The position numbers and the translations under genes are program-made. A stretch of DNA of 64,000 nt. It comes from Marinilongibacter aquaticus (GTDB lineage Bacteria > Bacteroidota > Bacteroidia > Cytophagales > Spirosomataceae). Below the pieces are notes generated by a model, which did no database searches, was not told the origin of the DNA, and saw only the letters and a list, made by a program, of their open reading frames with translations. Positions within the stretch are counted from its first letter, which is position 1. Every line of letters starts with the position of its first letter. The stretch spans positions 1,178,001-1,242,000 of the forward strand of contig NZ_CP083757.1 in the NCBI RefSeq assembly GCF_020149935.1, read 5' to 3'. Below are positions 52,004 through 61,252 of this stretch, piece by piece.

Positions 52004-53306
52004 CAATTCATTAACATTTCCTCCTAAAATGGATACTGGCACCAGAAAGACTGGCCTCTAAATCAATAACACCAAAACTCCTTACAATAAATACATTACA
52101 ACTCTATTCAAAACCAAAAGGTAGAAGTTCCTTTGATAGTTATTATTAAAAGCCTTTGCTTAATACGTAAGAAAATAGCGTAGAACTGCTTCAATATTGC
52201 CCAATTCAACACTAATATCTTATATCTACTGTACTTTTTCCCTCTATAATTTGTATCTCCAAATATATTTTATTTACTTTATTATGTACATTAGTCAATT
52301 AACCTATTGTAAGTAAACCTATCCTATTATGTCTTGGCTCTTAAATTCTCACCAATTAGTTTACAAATTCGTTAATCAGCATATCTCCGATAAGAAGTGT
52401 TCCATTGCAAAAGATGTACTAATTGAGATTTTTTTTAGGGGGGATAAAATGCTCGGAATCTTTACTAAGAATAAAAAAATCATCAACGATTACCTTGAGT
52501 ATTGATTAATAATAGAAACCACAAATCCATTCATTTTAAAACCTTTTCCAATTTTAACTATAGGAAATTTAAAACAAAAAATAATTTTGAAAAGTTTGCT
52601 CATGAAATTCTTTATTGTTTCCCGACCACCTCCATAATTACGAACTATTGAGGAATATTCACGACTAGTTGATTAGCCTCCTTCCGTATTCAAGTAATAT
52701 CATATGAAGAAGACCTCGTGATATCACTTAAATAGTAAAAGAGAAATTGAATCTTTTGTTTCCTAAACTGGCAAATTTACCATCTCAAACCTGAGTCATT
52801 TTGGAAACGTCAAATCTTCTTCCTAAGGCAATAACAGCAAATACTTTGCAAGTATAAAAGTAGAATTGAATCGTCATCAATATATGCCGAAGCTAACTAA
52901 CAAGCATCCTTAGTATCGACAGATGTGCGATTATCCATTACTTGCATATAACCGCTTTTATAAATCTCTTCAAAACATAACCGAATAGTACCAATGGTAT
53001 ATTTGAGAGCAAAATACTTTCAAAAGACAACTAGAATAACCGGGCTATTCATCCTCTAATAACTTCGTGACACAACCCTATTTGTGGAAGTTTATGTACT
53101 AATGGAAGTACTCAAAAGGAAAGGTAGTTACTTACAAAAGGAAGAGTAAAAAGTGTGCTTTTGAATGGTAGAACAAAAAATAAAGAAACCATAATATGAC
53201 AACAGCAATAAGAGCTCCTTAATAAACGATTATTTTTTTCAAAACCGCAGCAGCTATAAAAGCCGCAAGCGAGATTCAATTTTTATTTAAAATCAAATAT
53301 TAAATC
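52004..53306. other. 1.3-kb AT-rich stretch with almost no coding content
   Basis: No frame of 60 codons or more is open on either strand. One 58-codon frame is noted separately at 52329. The sequence is rich in AT homopolymers and stop codons in all frames; no tRNA fold or repeat of the attC type is visible. TATAAAAGCCGCAAG and AT-rich boxes just before 53307 may hold the promoter of the lipoprotein gene. Could be a decayed insertion. Confidence 0.5.
52329..52505 (+). CDS. Possible 58-aa small protein
   Basis: ATG 52329 to TGA 52505. The product begins MSWLLNSHQLVYKFVNQHIS and is basic and aromatic, with a helical-looking body. It is the longest frame in the barren stretch and I recognise no family. 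Could equally be chance or the remnant of a transposon gene. Confidence 0.25.
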   Translation: MSWLLNSHQLVYKFVNQHISDKKCSIAKDVLIEIFFRGDKMLGIFTKNKKIINDYLEY

Positions 53307-54239
53307 ATGAAAAATATATTGTTTTTTGTTGTGTTCGGGTGTATTATTTTATCATGCAGCCCCAATAATGTAGTAGCCGATCAGGAATTAGCCTCTGATA
53401 ATCAAAGTTTGGTAGATGTTAAAATCACCAACGGTGTATTGGAATTCAGCTCCAAACAACACCTTCTAAATGTGATCAAAGAAATCGAAAAGTCGAATAA
53501 TATGGAAAACTGGTATAATAACTCGGAATTTCGTTCATTGCTACAAAGGCAAAACAAGTTGAGAGAGGCCGATCTAGATCATATAGCCAATACTGGTGAA
53601 TTGGGTAGCCAAGCGGATGTTTTGTTCTTTAGAGAAGACAATGGAGAGTTGATTTTGGAAAAAATAGTAGAGGATCCGCGGTTTGCCGCCGTTCTCAATG
53701 AAAATAGCTTTGTGATTGTCGATAATGTGGTATATCACATTGGGGAAGAAGGAGTTGCTTATATTTCGTTGGCAGAGAATAAGAAAATACTTCCGACCTT
53801 CCTAAAGAACCCATCAATGGAGGGTGCCACTTTCGAGAAAACAAAAGCAGAGTATTTCAAAAACGTTCGTATGGCGTCTGTAACTGATGCAACCGTTGGA
53901 GATCCGTATAATAGCAATCGAAGGATTGTCGCAGAATTTGTAAGGCACTATTCTGTTGTATATATATCTCTAGTTGTCAAAATGCGATGCCAAAAGAAGA
54001 ATTGGATTGGATGGAGCAACACAAATTGCTACTCTATGAATTTTAGTGCCAGCGGCGTATTTAGTGAGGCTGGAGTAAATTTCCCATTTAGTGGTACTCG
54101 CTCGGGTACAAATGTAGAAGAGATCACAATGTTTGTGGATGAAGTCTATAACCTAAGTTTAAATTGGGTATCCACAAGTGGTACAGGAAGCTTTAAATGC
54201 TCATCAAGTGATCCAAGCTCAACTAGTTTTTCATTCTAA
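53307..54239 (+). CDS. Lipoprotein of unknown function (310 aa)
   Basis: Lipoprotein signal peptide with lipobox ILSC (MKNILFFVVFGCIILSCSPN). Mature part: acidic helical first half (LLNVIKEIEKSNNMENWYNN) and a beta-rich, Ser/Thr/Gly-rich second half (FSASGVFSEAGVNFPFSGTR). The layout resembles DUF4848-like lipoproteins of Bacteroidota, without firm assignment. It stands alone between two barren stretches. Confidence 0.75.
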   Translation: MKNILFFVVFGCIILSCSPNNVVADQELASDNQSLVDVKITNGVLEFSSKQHLLNVIKEIEKSNNMENWYNNSEFRSLLQRQNKLREADLDHIANTGELGSQADVLFFREDNGELILEKIVEDPRFAAVLNENSFVIVDNVVYHIGEEGVAYISLAENKKILPTFLKNPSMEGATFEKTKAEYFKNVRMASVTDATVGDPYNSNRRIVAEFVRHYSVVYISLVVKMRCQKKNWIGWSNTNCYSMNFSASGVFSEAGVNFPFSGTRSGTNVEEITMFVDEVYNLSLNWVSTSGTGSFKCSSSDPSSTSFSF

Positions 54240-54647
54240 ATCAGCCCATTAAACAAGATTTAATAATATACTAAAAATGATCGTCAGTAGGAGCGTTTAC
54301 TCCTCCCCACTGACGATCTTCAATAAAGGCAAATTCAAAGCCTTCTTAACCAGTCCACCATTATTCTAGACCTGAAAAAAAATTAAACCAAACTTAGTTT
54401 GACAATTATCCTAGAAATCATGTGAGTAGCAAACCTCAAGGACATTACATCATATTTTTGCATTGTTGTACGACTACAAAATGAAAACTAATACTGAATA
54501 AACTGTGATCATATCAAAAAAATCTACACCATCAATAGGTTGTGGCAACAAAATAAACATCGAGTGACTTAAACCATACTTCCATCCTTTACCAGATCAT
54601 AAGTTATGGGATAAAACATGTCGATAATATCTAAAAAATATTCTGTT
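54240..54647. other. 408-bp non-coding stretch with a long perfect hairpin
   Basis: Apart from the hairpin at 54279-54318, I see no gene, RNA fold or repeat. AT-rich; possible promoter elements for neither flanking gene are clear, since both flanking genes end here (converging stops at 54239 and 54648). Confidence 0.5.
54279..54318. terminator. Strong hairpin between converging genes
   Basis: GATCGTCAGT and ACTGACGATC pair perfectly (54279-54288 and 54309-54318). An inner AGGAG/CTCCT stem surrounds CGTTTA, with a CCCC bulge on one side. No T-run follows, so it is a weak intrinsic terminator at best; its position between converging genes fits a bidirectional stop or mRNA 3'-end protection. 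Confidence 0.45.
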
Positions 54648-55658
54648 TCAATTCATAAAGTCTCTTAGTACCCTATTATTGACTGCATTCACCCAGTAAG
54701 TTTGTCCTTCGCAACTCCAATGCGTATCGCCCAAAGCGTAGGCCTTTTCACCCAATTTCATAAACTCTTGGTAGGCATCGATCACCGGCATTTTTATATC
54801 TGGGGCTCTTTCAATACGCTCGGCCAACCGATTGTATTCGCCCAAATCTTGCCCTAGAATACTGGTCTTGTTGGGGATAATGGCCAAATAAACCTCATCG
54901 AATCCTAGATTTTTGTAATAGCTATACGTGGCATTTACATTGCGTACCAAATTGCTTATTTCTTCATTGTCGATAACCTCGAAAGCCGAACTGATGCCCG
55001 GTTCGCTGGGCAAATAATACAGCAAATGTGCCTGATTTTTACTCAATTTCACATGCTCGTCAACCCGATCGAAAAGTGTGTAGTTCAATGCCGCTTTCCA
55101 CTCTCTTACCTTCATTGTCCAATCGTAACCAAAAAGTATAGATTGGTGCAATTCTTCGTTGTAAGGCAGGGAAAAATCCCAAACTTTTGTCCACAGAGAA
55201 CGCGAATCAGCCTCAGGAATTTGATCTTTGTTTTCTTCGTCTACAAGGCGTAATCCTTTCCAAGGCTCTGCAAAACGTTCTCTAAAGTGCCGCTCTACCG
55301 TTTCGATCACCAAAATGTTATGCTGGCTTTTATCCATCGGAAACGCACTCACCTGATCGACCCGAAAACGCGTGAAATCAGATGCGGCAAATTGGTTACC
55401 CTCAATCCTTCCTTCTTCTGTAAAACTATCGCCGGCCAAATACAAATGCGTATGGGGCGTGGCCTGCACTTTTAGCGTATTGCAATCTTCTTTTAAAGCC
55501 TTAAACTGCTTCAGGTTAGACATTCTGTAAAGGTCGCCGTAGCGGTAATCGTCTTTTACCAAATGGTGTGCAAAGAGGTATTTCGACAAATCGTTTGAGC
55601 AACCCAACAGCCACAAAAAGCTGCACAAAAACAAGGCGATATATTTGACAATTCTCAA
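54648..55658 (-). CDS. AlgJ/AlgX-like SGNH-fold partner of the O-acetyltransferase
   Basis: The product has 336 residues. Lipoprotein-like signal (IALFLCSFLWLLGCSNDL). Contains LAGDSFTEEGRI (Ser block) and YALGDTHWSCEGQTYWVNAV (Asp/His block GDTHW), the catalytic pattern of AlgX/AlgJ-type acetyl transfer enzymes. Its start overlaps the MBOAT stop by 4 bp. Together they probably O-acetylate an extracellular polysaccharide. Confidence 0.78.
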   Translation of the reverse strand: MRIVKYIALFLCSFLWLLGCSNDLSKYLFAHHLVKDDYRYGDLYRMSNLKQFKALKEDCNTLKVQATPHTHLYLAGDSFTEEGRIEGNQFAASDFTRFRVDQVSAFPMDKSQHNILVIETVERHFRERFAEPWKGLRLVDEENKDQIPEADSRSLWTKVWDFSLPYNEELHQSILFGYDWTMKVREWKAALNYTLFDRVDEHVKLSKNQAHLLYYLPSEPGISSAFEVIDNEEISNLVRNVNATYSYYKNLGFDEVYLAIIPNKTSILGQDLGEYNRLAERIERAPDIKMPVIDAYQEFMKLGEKAYALGDTHWSCEGQTYWVNAVNNRVLRDFMN

Positions 55659-57058
55659 AACTGGAAATAAATAAATTGATTAGAAGTAAACACACCCAAG
55701 AAATAGCAAGCCACCAACAAAAGCGAAAACTTGAAATAAAAGGCTCCTGTTTTCTCTGTGTTGATCTGCTTTACAAACATCTCTTTCCACATCAAGAAAG
55801 CAATCAATAACAAACAAAACCAAAGTTCGGCATGCGAAATCGGGCTTTCAAAGCCTGAATAAGCTCCAAAATCGACAAATTTCCCGAAGATTGTCAGAGC
55901 ACTCGAAAGTCCCCTTGCCCGAAAGAAAACCCAGCTGAACATAACCAATAAAAAGGTAATCAAAATCTGTAATTGGTCGGTGGCCTTGTTTTTGGGCAAT
56001 TCCAAAAAGCTCATGTATTTCTTTCGCATCATGGCCAAAATAAGGTAAATACCGTGCAAAGAACCCCAGATGACGAATGTCCAAGCGGCTCCATGCCACA
56101 GTCCACTGACCATAAACACCACGAAATAATTGAAATAATGTCGCCACTCGCCCACGCGGCTTCCGCCTAATGGAATATACAGGTAATCGCGAAACCAACC
56201 CGAAAGCGATATGTGCCACCTTCGCCAGAATTCTGAAATCGATTTGGAAATGTAGGGCACATCAAAGTTTTCCATCAATTTGAAGCCCATGACACGGGCA
56301 CAACCGATGGCGATATCCGAGTAGCCCGAAAAATCGCAATAAATCTGAAAGGCATAGAAAAAAGTGGCCACCAAAAGTGTAGAGGCCGAATGTTCCGCGG
56401 GATTCTCGTATGCAAAATCGACCATCAAAGCCAATCTATCGGCTATAACTACTTTCTTGAACAAACCCCATGCAATGCGGATCAAGCCTTGCTTTATGTT
56501 TTCGAAATTGTACTTGAAATAGCTGTGGAACTGAAACAACAGGTTTTGCGGCCTTTCAATCGGCCCTGCCACAAGCTGCGGATAAAACATCACATACAAC
56601 GAATAAATGATGAAATCCTTTTCGGGTTTCTGGTTCTTTCGGTACACTTCAATCGTATAGCTCATGGCCTGAAAGGTGTGAAAGGAAAGCCCGATAGGAA
56701 AGACCAGTTGATAATAAGGAATTGGATTTTGAAGATGGAACAAACCCAGCACATGTTCAATGTTGGCATTGAGGAAATTGAAATACTTGAAAATCGCCAA
56801 AAAGCCAATATTTGCAACCAAACTGAGCATCAACCACATCTTTCGCTTTTTCCCTTCCGACCTGTCGATCAGAAAGGCTGCGAAATAATCCACGACAATC
56901 GTGATGAGCAAAATGAAGATATACACCGGCTTGAAAGCCATGTAAAAGTAGCAACTCGCCAGAAGCAACAGCCATACTCTTCCACGATGCCGAAGCATGT
57001 AGTACAGAATACTGACAACGATAAAGAAGAATACGAATTGGATAGAATTAAAGAGCAT
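55655..57058 (-). CDS. MBOAT O-acyltransferase (AlgI/DltB-like)
   Basis: The product has 467 residues with about ten membrane helices. MBOAT signatures: FPIGLSFHTFQAMSYTIEVY, FWRRWHISLSGWFRDYLYIP and GLWHGAAWTFVIWGSLHG with the catalytic His. Moves acetyl groups across the inner membrane. Divergent from mnmE with 124 bp between starts. Confidence 0.93.
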   Translation of the reverse strand: MLFNSIQFVFFFIVVSILYYMLRHRGRVWLLLLASCYFYMAFKPVYIFILLITIVVDYFAAFLIDRSEGKKRKMWLMLSLVANIGFLAIFKYFNFLNANIEHVLGLFHLQNPIPYYQLVFPIGLSFHTFQAMSYTIEVYRKNQKPEKDFIIYSLYVMFYPQLVAGPIERPQNLLFQFHSYFKYNFENIKQGLIRIAWGLFKKVVIADRLALMVDFAYENPAEHSASTLLVATFFYAFQIYCDFSGYSDIAIGCARVMGFKLMENFDVPYISKSISEFWRRWHISLSGWFRDYLYIPLGGSRVGEWRHYFNYFVVFMVSGLWHGAAWTFVIWGSLHGIYLILAMMRKKYMSFLELPKNKATDQLQILITFLLVMFSWVFFRARGLSSALTIFGKFVDFGAYSGFESPISHAELWFCLLLIAFLMWKEMFVKQINTEKTGAFYFKFSLLLVACYFLGVFTSNQFIYFQF

Positions 57059-57170
57059 GTGGGCCTCTAATCAAAATTTGCGTTTAAACGAGGCCAAAAA
57101 TAACATTTTTCCGCGGATTCGACATTCGACTTTCAATATTCGAGTATGCGGTACACGCCCCGCTTATCAC

Positions 57171-57178
57171 TATCTTTG
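57171..57178 (+). promoter_or_regulatory. -7 box of mnmE, very close to its start codon
   Basis: TATCTTTG fits TAnnTTTG and lies only 4 bp before ATG 57183. If used, transcription would start at or within a few bases of the ATG and give a leaderless or nearly leaderless mRNA. Confidence 0.35.
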
Positions 57179-57182
57179 CGGC

Positions 57183-58526
57183 ATGTCGATTATACAGCAA
57201 GAGCCCATTTGTGCACTGGCCACGGCCCCGGGCGTGGGAGCCATAGCCGTTATTCGTGTTTCCGGAACCGGAGCCATCGAAATTGTCAATCGTATTTTCA
57301 AAGGGAAAAACCTGACAAAGGTGGCTACTCACACGGTGCATTTCGGGCAAATCATGCAAGGCGATACTACTTTGGATGAAGTCTTGGCAGCCGTATTCCA
57401 TTCGCCGAAATCGTTCACAAAAGAAGATACGGTCGAAATCTCTTGCCACGGCAGCAGCTATGTGATCAATACCCTGCTCAAAACATTGATGGCCGAAGGC
57501 TGTCGATTGGCCAATCCCGGCGAGTTTACACAAAGGGCCTTTCTCAACGGACAATTCGATTTGGTACAAGCCGAAGCGGTTGCCGATTTGATCGAAGCCG
57601 ATTCTGCAGCGGCACATCAAACAGCCATCAACCAATTGCGTGGCGGCTTTTCGCACCTATTGGGCGAACTTCGCGAACAGCTTATCCATTTTGCAAGTTT
57701 GGTCGAGCTCGAACTCGACTTTGGAGAAGAAGATGTGGAATTCGCAGACCGTGAAGACCTTAAAGCACTAATAGCCCAAATTCAAGCCCAGCTCTTTCCA
57801 TTGATCCAATCTTTCGATGCGGGCAATGCAATCAAAGAAGGTATTCCTGTTGCAATAATCGGTCAGCCAAACGTGGGCAAATCCACACTTTTAAATGCCC
57901 TTTTGAAAGAAGAAAGAGCGATTGTCAGTGACATTGCCGGTACCACCCGCGACGCCATAGAGGATACGCTGGTGTTGAAAGGAATGAAATTCCGATTTAT
58001 CGATACCGCAGGCATTCGACAAACCGACGATCACGTGGAAGGCATCGGCATAAAAAAATCGAAAATGGCTCTGGAAAAGGCCCGCCTTGTTGTGTTAATG
58101 TACGAAAACAAAGCCGAACGCGACTATCTAGAAGAATTGCTGAGCCAAACCGACATGAATGGAAAACATTTGTTTTGGGTGAAAAACAAAGCGGATATTT
58201 CGGACAAAGCCATTGCTCCAACAGACATCCTGATTTCCGCCAAAACGGGCTTGGGCATTCAAGATTTGGAAGAAAAATTGGTAAATGTGGCCAGTGAAAA
58301 AAAGCAGGGCGATACCGTGCTGACCAACTTACGCCATTTTGATCTGTTACAGAAAACCAATGCGGCACTCGAAGAAGTTCTCAATGGCCTGAATATGGGC
58401 ATAACGGGCGATTTTCTGGCTCAGGATATTCGCTTGGCTTTGCATCATTTGGGCGAACTCACAGGCACCATCACCACCGACGACCTGCTGAAAAACATCT
58501 TTGGTCGTTTCTGTATCGGAAAGTAA
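57183..58526 (+). CDS. mnmE: tRNA modification GTPase MnmE
   Basis: The product has 447 residues from ATG 57183 (MSIIQQEPICALATAPGVGA); upstream in-frame codons to 57057 are not conserved. N-terminal tetrahydrofolate-binding domain, helical domain, and an inserted G domain with AIIGQPNVGKSTLLNALL (G1), SDIAGTTRD (G2), DTAGI (G3) and KNKAD (G4). C-terminal CIGK with the conserved Cys. With MnmG it modifies U34 of tRNAs. Confidence 0.96.
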   Translation: MSIIQQEPICALATAPGVGAIAVIRVSGTGAIEIVNRIFKGKNLTKVATHTVHFGQIMQGDTTLDEVLAAVFHSPKSFTKEDTVEISCHGSSYVINTLLKTLMAEGCRLANPGEFTQRAFLNGQFDLVQAEAVADLIEADSAAAHQTAINQLRGGFSHLLGELREQLIHFASLVELELDFGEEDVEFADREDLKALIAQIQAQLFPLIQSFDAGNAIKEGIPVAIIGQPNVGKSTLLNALLKEERAIVSDIAGTTRDAIEDTLVLKGMKFRFIDTAGIRQTDDHVEGIGIKKSKMALEKARLVVLMYENKAERDYLEELLSQTDMNGKHLFWVKNKADISDKAIAPTDILISAKTGLGIQDLEEKLVNVASEKKQGDTVLTNLRHFDLLQKTNAALEEVLNGLNMGITGDFLAQDIRLALHHLGELTGTITTDDLLKNIFGRFCIGK

Positions 58527-58532
58527 CCCCAC

Positions 58533-59552
58533 CTACCTACCGGCGAAAATGTAATGCTGGGTACCAGTAAAGTAGTCTTTGAATATCTGGTTTAAAGGTT
58601 GGTTTTCGCGGCTGGCACGCACTCCTAGCGTGGGAAAAATATCGATTAAAGCATGCGATATATCCTGCACTGAATCCGCAGCCATCCGATGTATTTCTTG
58701 AATATGTTCTTCTGTAAAGTCGATCTGCTGATCAATTTTTTCTTGAATATCTGCCGCACAATTGAAAATCTTTTGCTCTACACCTGAAAGCAAAACCTGC
58801 AATTTGTCCAGTTTTTTTGCATCCAAAATCACCTGAGCTTCTTCCAAGAAATGCAAGGCCATGCCCAAATAATTCACCCAAAGCGTGAGATCGGCGAAAG
58901 TAGAAAAAGGTATTTTGTAAATGGCCTGCGGCAAATGAAAAGCATTGTACATAAAACTGTAATGATCATGCACTCTTACAGCCTGTACCTCAAACGAATG
59001 CGTTGCCGTGGCTTTCAGGCCCATCGTGTTCCAATCTTCAATAATCTGCACCCTGTTTTTCGGCAATACAAAAGAGCGAAAAAGAGGTTGCCCATCGGTA
59101 TCCAAAAGCTCTTTGCCCTTTTCCACAATTTTGGCATTCAAAGTGAAATGTGTCAGGTAGGGAGCCCCAGTTCCATATTTCCAAACACCCGAAACAAGAT
59201 AATGCTCCCCTTGCTTTTCGGCCGTGCCAAACAAGCCTCCACTTCCACCAAAACACACCTTTTCGGCATTATTTTGAAAAATTTCTTTGGCCACCGCGGG
59301 CTCAAGATTTCCAATAAAATAATTGGCTCCGGCACACAGCGTGACGGTCCAACCCAAGCTTCCATCTGCTTTCGCCAAAGTCTTTAGCGTATCCAAACCT
59401 TCCGCAAGCGACATCTCCAAACCTCCGTGGCTCTTCGGCACCCAAATATTCCAAAGGTTTTCCTCGGCGATCCAATCCAACACTTCTTCAGGGAATTCCT
59501 GCACCCCGAAACACGCTTTCCTAAGCTTCGGCAAATTCTCTTCTAACTTCAT
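58533..59552 (-). CDS. Acyl-CoA dehydrogenase-like flavoprotein
   Basis: The product has 339 residues. Acyl-CoA dehydrogenase fold: IAEENLWNIWVPKSHGGLEM, TLAKADGSLGWTVTLCAGAN, GVWKYGTGAPYLTHFTLNAK, EDWNTMGLKATATHSFEVQA. It is shorter than true dehydrogenases (about 380 aa) and the catalytic Glu is not evident; the group includes flavin-dependent monooxygenases of the DszC/HpaA type. Overlaps the end of pnuT by 32 bp, so it should fall under the same TPP riboswitch. Confidence 0.85.
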   Translation of the reverse strand: MKLEENLPKLRKACFGVQEFPEEVLDWIAEENLWNIWVPKSHGGLEMSLAEGLDTLKTLAKADGSLGWTVTLCAGANYFIGNLEPAVAKEIFQNNAEKVCFGGSGGLFGTAEKQGEHYLVSGVWKYGTGAPYLTHFTLNAKIVEKGKELLDTDGQPLFRSFVLPKNRVQIIEDWNTMGLKATATHSFEVQAVRVHDHYSFMYNAFHLPQAIYKIPFSTFADLTLWVNYLGMALHFLEEAQVILDAKKLDKLQVLLSGVEQKIFNCAADIQEKIDQQIDFTEEHIQEIHRMAADSVQDISHALIDIFPTLGVRASRENQPLNQIFKDYFTGTQHYIFAGR

Positions 59553-60126
59553 TTTTCACGATTTTTCTCCATTTCAAATACCCAGAGGTGCCCACTGCAA
59601 ACAAGAAAACGGTCAGTCCGGCATAGATGTACAACTCTTTATAGACCAAAAGCGGTATCGAAATGATGTTGCTGATATTGAGGTAAATCCAGTTTTCCAT
59701 CTTGCGTTTGGCCATAAGCCACATGCCCGCCCATGCAAAGGCACTGACCAGGGCATCCCAATAGGGCACATCCGAATTCGTGTGTTGACCCAACCAATAG
59801 GCCATCAGCACAAAGCACCCCAGTACAATACCCATGGCCTGAAAGTGTTCGGTCTTGGTGGAATAGGCAATCGGAGCTTCTTTCTTTTCTTTGCCGAATT
59901 TCCAGTAAATCCAACCGTAGATGCTCATGATGAGGTAGTACAGATGCAGCAGGATGTCGGCGTAAAGCTTGGAGTGGTAAAGCACCCAGATACCGATCAG
60001 AATACCGACGATTCCGAATAAGTAATTGTTGACGTTGTTTTTTCGGGCCAGTAGCACCTGCACCACACCAAAACCCGTACCCAACCATTGCAGCACAGTA
60101 AAATCCATAAAAAAATCCTCTCCCAT
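59521..60126 (-). CDS. pnuT: PnuC-family vitamin transporter, probably thiamine (PnuT)
   Basis: The product has 201 residues with six to seven short membrane helices. Family motifs: YLFGIVGILIGIWVLYHSKL, LYYLIMSIYGWIYWKFGK (WxxW-type Trp motif) and WAGMWLMAKRKMENWIYLNI. PnuC proteins facilitate entry of nicotinamide riboside, thiamine or riboflavin; the TPP riboswitch in its leader points to thiamine, hence PnuT. Followed by the overlapping acyl-CoA-dehydrogenase-like gene. Confidence 0.9.
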   Translation of the reverse strand: MGEDFFMDFTVLQWLGTGFGVVQVLLARKNNVNNYLFGIVGILIGIWVLYHSKLYADILLHLYYLIMSIYGWIYWKFGKEKKEAPIAYSTKTEHFQAMGIVLGCFVLMAYWLGQHTNSDVPYWDALVSAFAWAGMWLMAKRKMENWIYLNISNIISIPLLVYKELYIYAGLTVFLFAVGTSGYLKWRKIVKNEVRREFAEA

Positions 60127-60193
60127 TGTTTTAAAATTTAATCAATGAAATGAGGAAGATGATCCTGAATCGAATCAGGTGAAAAACCTAAAA

Positions 60194-60275
60194 TCCCTAC
60201 GCCGGCATTATCCGGATCAGGTGCAGGACAACAGTCCTCGGGTATCATCTCAGCCTGCCGAAGCAAGCACCCCAT
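60194..60275 (-). promoter_or_regulatory. TPP riboswitch (THI element)
   Basis: On the minus strand GGGGTGCTTGC and GGCTGAGATGATACCC are followed by ACCTGATCCGGATAATGCC and GGCGTAGGGA: the conserved CUGAGA and ACCUGAUCnGGAUAAUnCCnGCGUAGGGA segments of the thiamine pyrophosphate aptamer. It lies 68 bp before the pnuT start. Downstream CCTGA and TCAGG (60163-60178) form a small hairpin near the start that may be the switching helix controlling translation. Confidence 0.96.
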
Positions 60276-60421
60276 TTGATCGCAAAACTAGGCTTATATT
60301 TTTGAAAAGCACAATGCTGCGGTCGCAAATTTGCAAGATACAACTTTGCATAAATCGTATTTTTTGTTGAAAAGACTGTACACGAAAATTATCTTTAGGC
60401 ATCCTTAACCCAAATATTCGC

Positions 60422-61252
60422 ATGAAAAACGCAATCCTTTTCGGCCTCTTCGGCCTTTTAATGCTCGGCTGCAAACCAAAAGAAATTTCCTGGGTAGCCA
60501 TTGGCGATTCCATTACTTATCTGAACGACCACAAAGACGAAACGGGCAACCGACTGACGAAAGGTTATTTGAGCTTGATTGCTGAAAAATATCCGCACAT
60601 CAAATACATCAACCAAGGGCATAACGGCTGGACATCCATCGGAATCGCTGAAAACATCGAAAAGCTCGGCCTGGTCGAAGCCGATGTGTACAGTGTATTT
60701 CTGGGTACAAACGACTGGTGGGCCGGAAAAGCTTTGGGCTCGATGGACGACTACACTCAAAATACAGGTACCGGAACTGTTTACGGAGCCTTTCGCATAA
60801 TTATCGATAAACTTAAAGCCTTGGACAGCGATGCCCAGATTATTTTGATCACCCCTATGCAAAGGGGCGATTTCGTGTACATCAACGATTACAAAAACAA
60901 TGCTTACGGTTCGTACAAGGCCAAAAATGGAGAAACTTTAGGGCGGTTTGCCAATGCTGTAATCGCGATTGGCCAAAAGGAAAATATCGCTGTTGTTGAT
61001 TTGTACCACGAAAGCGGTATTACGCCGGAAAACGCCGTGCATTTCAAGCGTTTGAGAAATCCAGAAACTGGCGAATACAAAAATTACAGCTACCCCGAAT
61101 ACACAGAAATTCCATTTGATCCCGAATCTGACGAATACCCCTACCCTCCCGAAGCCATTGACATGACCTACGACGGCCTGCACCCTTCGGACAAGGGTTG
61201 TGCCATCATCGCACAAATGCTCGCCGAAAAATGGGAGGGCTTGGAAAATTAG
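60422..61252 (+). CDS. SGNH/GDSL hydrolase lipoprotein
   Basis: The product has 276 residues. Lipobox LMLGC (MKNAILFGLFGLLMLGCKPK). Block I VAIGDSITYLND (Ser), Gly in KYINQGHNGWTS, block III SVFLGTNDWWAG (Asn), and catalytic Asp/His in MTYDGLHPSDKGC. Extracytoplasmic esterase, possibly deacetylating carbohydrate. Ends overlapping the convergent GH92 gene by 4 bp. Confidence 0.92.
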   Translation: MKNAILFGLFGLLMLGCKPKEISWVAIGDSITYLNDHKDETGNRLTKGYLSLIAEKYPHIKYINQGHNGWTSIGIAENIEKLGLVEADVYSVFLGTNDWWAGKALGSMDDYTQNTGTGTVYGAFRIIIDKLKALDSDAQIILITPMQRGDFVYINDYKNNAYGSYKAKNGETLGRFANAVIAIGQKENIAVVDLYHESGITPENAVHFKRLRNPETGEYKNYSYPEYTEIPFDPESDEYPYPPEAIDMTYDGLHPSDKGCAIIAQMLAEKWEGLEN

